Below, in pieces: positions 57,843 to 64,000 of a DNA stretch of 64,000 bases. The position numbers and the translations under genes were made by a program. Each line of letters starts with the position of its first letter. The first letter of the stretch is position 1. Source of the stretch: Streptomyces sp. NRRL B-24484 (GTDB taxonomy: Bacteria; Actinomycetota; Actinomycetes; Streptomycetales; Streptomycetaceae). The stretch covers positions 52,530-116,529 of the forward strand of contig NZ_JOAI01000051.1 of NCBI RefSeq assembly GCF_000717715.1, in the 5' to 3' direction. Under the pieces are notes generated by a model that worked only from the letters and a program-made list of their open reading frames with translations, was not told the origin of the DNA and searched no databases.

Positions 57843-58704
57843 ACAGCGAGGCCGCGTCGGCGCCCCGCGGCAGGTCGCTCACCTGGCCGTCGCCGACCTC
57901 CACCACCCGCCAGCCGGAACCGTCCGCCCGCCGCGCCAGATCGGTGGTGACGAACCGGCAGCCCAGTGTGTGCACCAGCGGCCCGACCTCCGACAGGTCG
58001 GCGTGCGGGGCCGGCCCCGGCGCCGCGTCCGGGTGGGCGCCGCGCAGCACCGGCTCGCCGTCCACCCACCAGACCCGCGCCTCCTCGGCCCGACCCTGCG
58101 CGTCCCGCACGAACTCCTCGTACCGGCGCAGCACGATCCCGCCGGTCGGGGCACCGTCCTGCAGCTCCACGAACCGCGCCACCACCGCGCACAGCCGGTC
58201 GGTGTCGGCCAGGTCCGGGACGAAGCAGGCCTCCTCCCACTCGTACTTGCGGGACTTCACGTAGTCCTTCACGATCGCCGGCCCGCTGCCGCCGAGACGC
58301 CCCGCCAGCGCGGCGAGCTCCTGCCGGGACGGCGCCGCAGGCCCCGGCAGCCAGCGGCTCTCCGGCGTCGCCCCCTCGAACACCCCGTACCAGCCGGGGA
58401 GTTCATGGGCGTCCCCGTACCCGGCCGGCGTGGTCAGCAGCACCCCGCCGCGCACCGCCAGCGCCCGCGCCAGCTCCTGGTACGCCGGCACCGGCACCAT
58501 CCAGCCGCGGTACCAGAGCGGCCCGGCGCCGGACGGCACCCGCCGCACCGCCGCCTCCGCGTCGCCCGCGAGCAGCGCGTCGTGGTCGAGCAGCGCGCAG
58601 CTACCGCCGAGGTCGCGCACCAACTGCGCCTCCCACACGTAGTGCGGGTCGGGCCTGCGCGGCGACAGCGGATCGGCGGGCAGCAGGACGGCCGGGGTGG
58701 TCAT
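57820..58704 (-). CDS. ATP-grasp (R2K-like) protein, function unknown
   Basis: 294-aa cytosolic protein. N-terminal PADPLSPRRPDPHYVWEAQLVRDLGG, middle PLWYRGWMVPVPAYQELARAL, then the ATP-binding part PAIVKDYVKSRKYEWEEACFVPD (about residues 144-166, Lys in KDYVKSRK). IVLRRYEEFVRD, EARVWWVDGEPVLRGAHP and the metal-binding end FVTTDLARRADGSGWRVVEVGDGQVSDLP follow. This resembles the R2K/DUF4343 group of ATP-grasp proteins, some of which occur in conflict or modification systems. No partner gene is evident. ATG 58704 has TACCCT seven bases upstream and is probably leaderless. The 3' end is part of a tandem repeat. Confidence 0.75.
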   Translation of the reverse strand: MTTPAVLLPADPLSPRRPDPHYVWEAQLVRDLGGSCALLDHDALLAGDAEAAVRRVPSGAGPLWYRGWMVPVPAYQELARALAVRGGVLLTTPAGYGDAHELPGWYGVFEGATPESRWLPGPAAPSRQELAALAGRLGGSGPAIVKDYVKSRKYEWEEACFVPDLADTDRLCAVVARFVELQDGAPTGGIVLRRYEEFVRDAQGRAEEARVWWVDGEPVLRGAHPDAAPGPAPHADLSEVGPLVHTLGCRFVTTDLARRADGSGWRVVEVGDGQVSDLPRGADAASLYAALLAV

Positions 58705-58711
58705 GGCCCAC

Positions 58712-58717
58712 AGGGTA
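58712..58717 (-). promoter_or_regulatory. -10 element of a leaderless promoter for the ATP-grasp gene
   Basis: TACCCT on the minus strand, seven bases before ATG 58704; no ribosome site. Confidence 0.45.
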
Positions 58718-58862
58718 CGGCCGACCGTCCCGCACACACCCCGCTGCGCGCACGCCACCCGGGTACCCGGCCGGCGACACCCGTTCCGCGGCCGGCCGGG
58801 ACCGGTCGCGGGCGCGGCGAATACGGGTCGACACCCCCGGCGGCGCGTGCCACGGTGATCCG

Positions 58863-59558
58863 ATGCCGAAGCTGCAACGACTCCTGGGCCCCGTGCTGGA
58901 CCGGCTCCTCGGACGCCCACCGGGCCGCCCCGTTCCACGACCTGACGGTGCGCCGAGCGGGCGCCGGCCGAGGGCCGCGGCCCGCACGGTCGTCCTCGCC
59001 CCGGACGGCGCCGTCTTCCTGCTCCGCAGCGACAACGCCGAGGTCGGCGTGCACTGGACGGCACCCGGCGGCGGCCTGGAGGAGGGCGAGACCCCGACCG
59101 CCGGCGCGCTGCGCGAACTGCACGAGGAGACCGGCTGGACGGACATCGAGCCCGACCGCCTGCTGTGCACCTGGGAGCACGACTTCACCTGGCACGGCAT
59201 CCCCGTCCGCCAGCACGAGCACATCTTCCTGGCCAGCGGCCCGCGCCGCGGACCCGTCGGCGACGTCAGCGGGGCGCACCGGGCCGACGGCATCCTCGAA
59301 TGGCGCTGGTGGAGCCCCGAGGAACTCGCCTCGCCCGACGCCGACGCGCTCTGGCCGCCGCAACTGCCGGCACTGATGGCCGCCGTCTCCGCCGGGGCGG
59401 GCGCTGCCGCGACGGGTGCCGACGGGACGCTCATGGACGGGACGCTCATGGACGGGGTGGGAACCGGCGGTGCCGTGGGGCCGGTGCACCTGGGTCACGT
59501 CCCGCAGGGCACACCGAACAGTCGCCCGGACGAGCCGCTCGCGACACCCTTCAGCTGA
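58863..59558 (+). CDS. Nudix hydrolase
   Basis: 231 aa. The Nudix box GGGLEEGETPTAGALRELHEETGW (about residues 64-87; core GALRELHEETGW) fits G-x5-E-x7-R-E-x2-E-E-x-G-W. It is flanked by AARTVVLAPDGAVFLLRS and WEHDFTWHGIPVRQHEHIFLA. Such enzymes hydrolyse nucleoside diphosphates linked to another moiety; the substrate is not predictable. After the domain there is a ~45-residue Ala/Gly tail containing a perfect 15-bp direct repeat (59421-59450) encoding DGTLM twice. GTGATCCG precedes ATG 58863. It is divergent from the ATP-grasp gene, 158 bp between starts. Confidence 0.88.
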   Translation: MPKLQRLLGPVLDRLLGRPPGRPVPRPDGAPSGRRPRAAARTVVLAPDGAVFLLRSDNAEVGVHWTAPGGGLEEGETPTAGALRELHEETGWTDIEPDRLLCTWEHDFTWHGIPVRQHEHIFLASGPRRGPVGDVSGAHRADGILEWRWWSPEELASPDADALWPPQLPALMAAVSAGAGAAATGADGTLMDGTLMDGVGTGGAVGPVHLGHVPQGTPNSRPDEPLATPFS

Positions 59559-59591
59559 TGGCCCGTCACTGCGTCGGGGGTGCGAACCGGT

Positions 59592-60482
59592 TCAGTGCGG
59601 CTGGTCCGCCTGCCAGCCGTGCAGCCCCAGATCGCGGTCGTGCAGCGCCTCCGGATTGATCAGTACGGAGAGGCGCGCACCCGCCAACTCCTCGGCGGCC
59701 AGCCCGGTGGAGGCGAGCAGCCGCTCGGTCGGCACGGCCACGGCGATCGCCTCCCGCCAGGCCGGCAGCACCACCAGGCAGGTACCGGCGCCGACCCGCA
59801 CCAGCCTCGCGTCGACCCGCTCGGGCTGCCGCGCTCCGGCACCCTGCGCCGACGACGAACCGCCGATCAATATGCCGAGCGGCGGCCCGTCCCCGGGCCC
59901 ACCGCCCAGGGGCCCGCCCTCCCGGGACAGTCCGCCCCCGCCGGCCGGGTGCCACAGTTCCTGCCGCTCCGGCGGACGCGGGTGCAGCCGGCGCAGCCGA
60001 CGCGAGGGCACCGGCCGGCGGGCCCGTCTCAGTTGCCGGCCGTCGTCGCCGGGGGTGCCGACCGGGCTCCCGGGCGTGCCCGGGGCGTCGCCCACCGGTC
60101 GGGCCGCATCGAGATCGGCCCCGGCCACCGCCAGCAACCGGCGCACCTCCGCCTCCGACCGGTGGCAGGCCGTCGCCAGGTCGGCCGGGTGCGTGCCGCA
60201 CTCGTACGCCCCGCGCAGCCGGGCCGCCAGCCCCGCCAGCAGCCGCGCCGCGGTGGGATCGGCCGGCTCGGCCCCGGCCGCCCCGTCTGCCGCCCCCGGT
60301 GCTTCCGGGACTACCGCCCCCGGGTCCGCCGCCGTGGAGTCCGCCGCCCGGGGGACCGCGGTCGCCGCTGCCCCGGCCGGACGCTCCGCGGAGCCGCGGT
60401 GCCCGAAGTGGCCGGAAGTCGCGTCCGTGGGGACGGGATCGCCGCAGGAGCGGTCGGAGGCTGGCGGGTCGAGCGGGGTCAT
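59592..60482 (-). CDS. hypothetical protein with a small helical DNA-binding-like centre
   Basis: 296 aa, mostly low complexity. A Pro/Ala/Gly-rich head (residues 1-75) is followed by one predicted helical block, AARLLAGLAARLRGAYECGTHPADLATACHRSEAEVRRLLAVAGADL (about 76-122), with helix-turn-helix-like spacing (PADLATACHRSEAEVRRLL). A Gly/Arg/Pro linker and a final folded stretch follow (RLVRVGAGTCLVVLPAWREAIAVAVPTERLLASTGLAAEELAGARLSVLINPEALHDRDLGLHGW, quoted only to mark its extent by its ends RLVRVGAG and GLHGW). ATG 60482 has GAAGGGCC upstream. No known family; regulation of the neighbouring trpS is not suggested by anything seen. Confidence 0.65.
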   Translation of the reverse strand: MTPLDPPASDRSCGDPVPTDATSGHFGHRGSAERPAGAAATAVPRAADSTAADPGAVVPEAPGAADGAAGAEPADPTAARLLAGLAARLRGAYECGTHPADLATACHRSEAEVRRLLAVAGADLDAARPVGDAPGTPGSPVGTPGDDGRQLRRARRPVPSRRLRRLHPRPPERQELWHPAGGGGLSREGGPLGGGPGDGPPLGILIGGSSSAQGAGARQPERVDARLVRVGAGTCLVVLPAWREAIAVAVPTERLLASTGLAAEELAGARLSVLINPEALHDRDLGLHGWQADQPH

Positions 60483-60650
60483 GGGTGCGGGCCCTTCGGT
60501 CTGCGGCACGAACGATCCTGCCGCAGACGGCCCTTGGGAGCCAGGGCGGTCCACGATGTGTCGGCCGCGGACACACCCGTCCGGCGCTCCGGGCGCCGCG
60601 CGGCGGAGCATCGGCCGAAAACCGATGCGGGGAACGGCCGGACGTACGCG

Positions 60651-60656
60651 TACCCT
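60651..60656 (+). promoter_or_regulatory. -10 element of the trpS leader promoter
   Basis: TACCCT six bases before the leader-peptide ATG at 60663, so the transcript probably starts at or next to that ATG. Confidence 0.5.
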
Positions 60657-60662
60657 GATGCC

Positions 60663-60701
60663 ATGAAGCGTCAGCCGTGCCTGAACTGGTGGCCGTCCTA
60701 G
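60663..60701 (+). CDS. tryptophan leader peptide MKRQPCLNWWPS
   Basis: 12-codon open frame with tandem Trp codons TGG TGG at 60687-60692 and a TAG stop at 60699-60701, placed 126 bp upstream of trpS. It overlaps the first arm of an attenuator. Ribosome stalling at the Trp codons when charged tRNA-Trp is short would expose the antiterminator. Leader peptides of this type control the auxiliary trpS1 of S. coelicolor. Probably translated from a leaderless message, as no ribosome site precedes it. Confidence 0.88.
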   Translation: MKRQPCLNWWPS

Positions 60702-60752
60702 GACGGCCACCCCTCACGCATGACCACAGGGCCGTCCGTACGGGCGGCCCTG
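60688..60752 (+). promoter_or_regulatory. trpS ribosome-mediated attenuator (pause, antiterminator, terminator)
   Basis: Segment 1 GGTGGCCGTCC (60688-60698) pairs perfectly with segment 2 GGACGGCCACC (60701-60711). Segment 2 bases 60701-60708 can instead pair with GGCCGTCC in segment 3 (60730-60737). Segment 3 CAGGGCCGTCCGT (60727-60739) pairs with segment 4 ACGGGCGGCCCTG (60740-60752) as the terminator. The Trp codons and stop codon sit in segment 1/2, so stalling at Trp favours 2:3 and normal translation to the stop favours 3:4. No U-tract follows. Confidence 0.88.
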
Positions 60753-60826
60753 GCGCGTTCCATCCCCGGGGCGGCGACGCCCGGCGGACGGTGCCACCAC
60801 CCGCCCGCCACCCGAGGAGAACCTCC

Positions 60827-61840
60827 GTGATCACCACCGTCGACCGCATCCGCCGCAACCCCGAGCAGCACCGCGTCCTCACCGGGGACCGGCCGACCGG
60901 CCCGCTCCACCTCGGCCACTACTTCGGCACCCTGCAGAACCGCGTCGAGCTCCAGCGCCTCGGCGTCGAACTCTTCCTCGTCGTCCCCGACTACCAGGTC
61001 CTCACCGACCGCGACCGGGCCGAGAACCTCGCCGAGCACACCGAGAACCTCGTCCTCGACTACCTCGCCGCCGGCGTCGACCCGGACCGCGCCACCGTCT
61101 TCGCGCACAGCGCCGTACCCGCGCTCAACCAACTGCTGGTGCCGTTCCTCAGCCTGGTCAGCGTCGCCGAACTCGGCCGCAACCCCACGGTCAAGGACGA
61201 GATCGCCCACTCCGGCCGCTCCACCGTCAGCGGCCTGATGTTCACCTATCCCGTCCACCAGGCCGCGGACATCCTCTTCTGCAAGGCCGACCTCGTCCCC
61301 GTCGGCCAGGACCAGCTCCCGCACCTGGAGACCACCCGCACCGTCGCCCGGCGGTTCAACGAGCGCTACGGCGCGCCCGTCTTCCCGGTACCCGACGCCC
61401 TGCTGTCCGCAGTCCCGCTGCTGCTCGGCACCGACGGCGGCAAGATGAGCAAGAGCCGCGGCAACTCCGTCCCGCTCGGCGCCACCGAGGACGAGACCGC
61501 CCGTCTGCTCCGCGCCGCGACCACCGACGCCGACCGCCGCATCACCTACGACCCCGAGCACCGCCCCGGCGTCGCCGGCCTCCTCCAGCTCGCAGCCCTC
61601 TGCCAGGACCGGACACCCGTGGCCGTCGCCGAGGAGATCGGCGACGGCGGAGCCGCCCAGCTCAAGAAGCTCGTCACCGAGGCCGTCAACGAGTACTTCC
61701 GCCCGCACCGGGCCCGCCGTGCCGAACTCGCCGCCGACCGCGGGCACCTCCGCGCCGTGCTGCGCGCCGGCAACGAACGCGCCAACGCGGAGGCCGACGC
61801 CACCCTCGCCGAGGTCCGCGAGGTGATGGGCACCGTGTGA
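60827..61840 (+). CDS. trpS: tryptophanyl-tRNA synthetase (attenuator-controlled)
   Basis: 337-aa class Ic synthetase charging tRNA-Trp. HIGH-type motif GPLHLGHYFG (residues 25-34), GLMFTYPVHQAADILF, VPVGQDQLPHLETTRTVARRFN and KMSKS (residues 206-210 in GGKMSKSRGNS) are all present. The length fits bacterial TrpRS. GTG 60827 follows GAGGAGAAC. The leader peptide with tandem Trp codons upstream suggests this is the regulated, auxiliary type known in S. coelicolor (trpS1, indolmycin-resistant) rather than the constitutive copy. Resistance is inferred, not visible. Confidence 0.94.
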   Translation: MITTVDRIRRNPEQHRVLTGDRPTGPLHLGHYFGTLQNRVELQRLGVELFLVVPDYQVLTDRDRAENLAEHTENLVLDYLAAGVDPDRATVFAHSAVPALNQLLVPFLSLVSVAELGRNPTVKDEIAHSGRSTVSGLMFTYPVHQAADILFCKADLVPVGQDQLPHLETTRTVARRFNERYGAPVFPVPDALLSAVPLLLGTDGGKMSKSRGNSVPLGATEDETARLLRAATTDADRRITYDPEHRPGVAGLLQLAALCQDRTPVAVAEEIGDGGAAQLKKLVTEAVNEYFRPHRARRAELAADRGHLRAVLRAGNERANAEADATLAEVREVMGTV

Positions 61841-61849
61841 AGCCGTGGC

Positions 61850-61894
61850 ATTCCCGGTGCGGGGGTGGATCGGTCCACCCCCGCACCGGGGAAT
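61850..61894 (+). terminator. hairpin after trpS
   Basis: About 20-bp stem with one bulged base (61850-61869 with 61874-61894) and a TCGG loop, ten bases after the trpS stop codon. Confidence 0.75.
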
Positions 61895-61937
61895 ACCGTG
61901 AGCAGACGAACCTGCGACCACGGGGAAGGAGCTGTCG

Positions 61938-63035
61938 ATGGATCAGCTGACGACCGGCGGTGCCGCGGACGGCCACGACTCCGGCCACGATCCCGGTCAC
62001 GGCCACGGTCACGGCCACGGTCACGGCCCCGGGCCGATGCCGACTCCTGCACCACTCCTGCAGGCTCAGGGCCCGGCCGCTCCCGGCTTGCGGCGGCGTC
62101 CGCGGCGGCTGGCCGTCGGCGACCGCGTCGCCCTGGTCGCCCCCAGCGGCCCGGTCGACCCGCAGCGCCTCGCCGCGGGCACCGCTCTGCTCCGCTCCTG
62201 GGGCCTGCACGTCGACCCCGGCGCCCACCTGCTCGACCGCCACCCCGTGCACGGATACCTCGCCGGCACCGATGCCGACCGGGCCGCTGACTTCCAGCGG
62301 GCCTGGCTCGACCCCCGCACCTCGGCCGTCGTCTGCGCCCGGGGCGGCTACGGCGTCCAACGGATGGTCGACCTCGTCGACTGGGACGCCCTGCGCGCCG
62401 CGCCGCCCAAGATCCTCGTCGGCTTCAGCGACATCACCGTGCTCCACGAGACGGTCGACCTCCGCCTCGGCGTACCCACCCTCTACGGGCCGATGGGCAC
62501 CGCCGCCGCCTTCCTCGACGACCCCGCCACCGCCGACCACCTGCGGCGCACCCTCTTCGAACCCACGACCACCCGCGTCCTCACCTCCGCCACCGCCGAG
62601 CCCCTCGTCCCCGGCCGAGCCGCCGGGACCACCGCCGGCGGCTGCGCCTCCCTGCTCGCCACCGACCGCGGCAGCCGGACGGCCCGCCGTTCCTTCGCCG
62701 GCACCGTCCTGCTGCTGGAGGACGTCAACGAACAGCCCTACCGGCTCGACCGCACCCTGACCCAGCTGCTCCGGTCCGGCGCGCTGGAGGGCGTCGCGGG
62801 CATCGCACTCGGCTCCTGGGAGGGCTGCGGCCCGCCCGAGCTCGTCCGCGAGGTCATGCTCGACCGGCTCGCACCGCTCGGCGTCCCGGTGATCTGGGAG
62901 CTCGGATTCGGCCACGGCCCCAGCAGCCTCACCGTCCCCCTGGGCGTGCCCGCCGTCCTGGACGCGGATTCCGGCACCCTCACCCTCGACGAACCGGTGT
63001 TCGGCGACACGGCGGTCGAGGGGGCAGCCGCCTGA
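61938..63035 (+). CDS. peptidase S66 (LD-carboxypeptidase/MccF-like) with His/Gly-rich N-terminus
   Basis: 365 aa. S66 fold: LAVGDRVALVAPSGPVDPQRLAAG at about 57-80, VVCARGGYGVQRMVDLVDWDAL, nucleophile elbow ILVGFSDITVLHE (Ser about 159 in GFSDIT), TPSS-like GPMGTAA, then GTVLLLEDVNEQPYRLDRTLTQLL (catalytic Glu about 260) and a late His in LGFGHGPSSLTVPLG. LD-carboxypeptidases trim peptidoglycan tetrapeptides in the cytosol; MccF relatives cleave microcin C and similar aminoacyl-nucleotides. The head (residues 10-33) has seven or more His in HGHGHGH-type repeats, a likely metal-binding stretch not usual for the family. ATG 61938 follows GGAAGGAG. Confidence 0.88.
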   Translation: MDQLTTGGAADGHDSGHDPGHGHGHGHGHGPGPMPTPAPLLQAQGPAAPGLRRRPRRLAVGDRVALVAPSGPVDPQRLAAGTALLRSWGLHVDPGAHLLDRHPVHGYLAGTDADRAADFQRAWLDPRTSAVVCARGGYGVQRMVDLVDWDALRAAPPKILVGFSDITVLHETVDLRLGVPTLYGPMGTAAAFLDDPATADHLRRTLFEPTTTRVLTSATAEPLVPGRAAGTTAGGCASLLATDRGSRTARRSFAGTVLLLEDVNEQPYRLDRTLTQLLRSGALEGVAGIALGSWEGCGPPELVREVMLDRLAPLGVPVIWELGFGHGPSSLTVPLGVPAVLDADSGTLTLDEPVFGDTAVEGAAA

Positions 63036-63113
63036 GCACGCCGCCGCGCCGCGCCGGGCTGGTGGCAGCGGCCCGCCCGCCGGCGGTTCGGTGCTCTGCG
63101 GGCTCCGGCCGAT

Positions 63114-63119
63114 TAGGGT
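63114..63119 (+). promoter_or_regulatory. -10 element of a leaderless promoter for the P-loop kinase
   Basis: TAGGGT six bases before ATG 63126; no ribosome site. Confidence 0.5.
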
Positions 63120-63125
63120 GCGCCC

Positions 63126-63902
63126 ATGCACGTTGACGTACACGGGGGCCACACGTCGGAGAACGGCCGGACGGGGGGAGACCGCCCCCGGGAGTCCGCT
63201 CCTGCCGCCGATCTCCCCGAGGTGGTGGCGCCGGAAGCACTGGTCACGCGGGCCCTCGGTCTGCTCCGCGGCCCCGGCAGCGGCAGCGGGCGCGTGATCC
63301 TCGGTCTCGCCGGGCCTCCCGCAGCGGGGAAGTCGACCCTCGCCCGACACCTGGTGGAGGAGGTCGCCCGCCGGGAAGGCCCGGACTCCGCCGCCTACCT
63401 CCCGCTCGACGGATTCCACCTTGCCAACGCCCAGCTCGACCGCCTCGGTCTGCGGGCCCGCAAGGGCGCCCCCGAGACCTTCGACTCGGAGGGCTACCTC
63501 GCGCTGCTCCGCCGGGTCACCGCCGAGCGGTTCCGCGACATCTACGTGCCGGACTTCGACCGGGCCCTCGACGAGCCCGTCGCCGCCCGCCACGTCATCA
63601 GGCCGCACACCCGCCTCGTCGTGACCGAGGGCAACTACCTCGCCGCTCCCGACGCCCCGTGGTCGGACGTCCGGGCGCTGTGCCGCGAGCTCTGGTACAT
63701 CGACGCCGACGACGACCTCCGGCACCGCCGCCTGATCGAGCGGCACACCGGCGGCGGACAGGACCAAAGGGCCGCCACGCTGCGGATCGCCGCCAACGAC
63801 CACCCCAACGGCGAGTACGTGAAGGCCGGCCGTGCCACCTGCAGCTGGCTGGTCCGCGTGCCGGATTTGCCTGCGGCCACCGATGGGCGTAGTGTTTCCT
63901 AG
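63126..63902 (+). CDS. P-loop nucleoside/nucleotide kinase family protein (uridine kinase/pantothenate kinase-like)
   Basis: 258 aa. Walker A GLAGPPAAGKSTLARHL (about residues 59-75), then YLPLDGFHLANAQLDRLGLRARKGAPETFD (about 94-123), the substrate region typical of the CoaA/YggC-like kinases. VPDFDRALDEPVAARHVIRPHTRLVVTEGNYL (about 142-173, with Walker-B-like VVTEGNYLA), LWYIDADDDLRHRRLIERH and a lid Arg follow. Actinomycete members are annotated as nucleoside kinase or fructose transporter-like kinases; the substrate is unknown. ATG 63126 appears leaderless. A ~38-residue charged head precedes the fold. Confidence 0.83.
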   Translation: MHVDVHGGHTSENGRTGGDRPRESAPAADLPEVVAPEALVTRALGLLRGPGSGSGRVILGLAGPPAAGKSTLARHLVEEVARREGPDSAAYLPLDGFHLANAQLDRLGLRARKGAPETFDSEGYLALLRRVTAERFRDIYVPDFDRALDEPVAARHVIRPHTRLVVTEGNYLAAPDAPWSDVRALCRELWYIDADDDLRHRRLIERHTGGGQDQRAATLRIAANDHPNGEYVKAGRATCSWLVRVPDLPAATDGRSVS

Positions 63903-64000
63903 TCGCTCGGCAGGGAGCACCGGACACGCGTCTGCGCGGACGGTCCCGGAGCGGCCAATCCCTTGAAACACCACTTCCCGGCTCGGGCTGGGTCGCGTCT
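63903..64000. other. right-edge non-coding sequence
   Basis: 98 bp after the kinase stop. No complete gene, hairpin or RNA is recognisable. Confidence 0.4.

Overview
The window is very GC-rich (roughly three quarters G+C by eye) with strong G/C preference at third codon positions. It carries Tat signals, an adpA gene with a TTA codon, the cebR/cebEFG/bglC cellobiose locus, and several probable leaderless promoters. These mark it as chromosome of a Streptomycetaceae member (Streptomyces or Kitasatospora). The block from the carboxylase genes through acdH, adpA, orn, tRNA-His and the ceb genes follows a gene order I recall from the Streptomyces coelicolor core chromosome. No integrase, transposase, phage or CRISPR gene is visible.

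Layout. 0-4.3 kb: an EamA transporter cut by the left edge, a class A penicillin-binding protein, and an ATP-grasp protein. 4.3-22.3 kb: housekeeping and secreted-enzyme genes (LtrA-like protein, pentapeptide-repeat protein, NAD-binding protein, Tat-exported phospholipase C, tricorn protease, chitinase, N-acetylglucosamine-type kinase, YdeI-like protein, oxidoreductase, Na+/H+ antiporter, pgi). This stretch is punctuated by four identical 94-bp copies of a truncated tRNA-Lys(CUU) 3' part joined to a transcription terminator. 22.3-32.6 kb: small conserved proteins, a compact three-gene set encoding a RecB-like nuclease with an Fe-S-type cysteine pattern, an unrecognised protein and a UPF1-like SF1 helicase, then a histidine phosphatase, an NsdA-like regulator and a spermidine-synthase-like protein. 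32.6-39.1 kb: cellobiose/cello-oligosaccharide uptake and hydrolysis (bglC, cebG, cebF, cebE) with its LacI regulator cebR and two 14-bp operators. 39.3-42.8 kb: a thioesterase-like gene, tRNA-His, orn, and adpA (bldA-dependent). 43-46.4 kb: GNAT, HAD and universal-stress proteins. 46.4-53.6 kb: a short-chain acyl-CoA/leucine catabolism operon (acdH, HMG-CoA lyase, biotin carboxylase, carboxyltransferase) divergent from its TetR regulator, with a GTTAA-N6-TTAAC operator. 53.8-57.7 kb: a fused two-in-one ABC exporter. 57.8-64 kb: an ATP-grasp protein, a Nudix hydrolase, a hypothetical protein, a tryptophan leader peptide with attenuator upstream of trpS, a peptidase S66 protein with a His/Gly-rich head, and a P-loop kinase.

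How genes work together. Chitinase (with paired chi/DasR-type promoter repeats) and the neighbouring sugar kinase fit N-acetylglucosamine use. The ceb block imports and hydrolyses cellobiose under CebR. The carboxylase operon degrades branched-chain acyl-CoAs under a TetR repressor. trpS is set up for ribosome-mediated attenuation at tandem Trp codons. The two observations I find least explained are the dispersed tRNA-Lys/terminator cassette and the nuclease-helicase triad.
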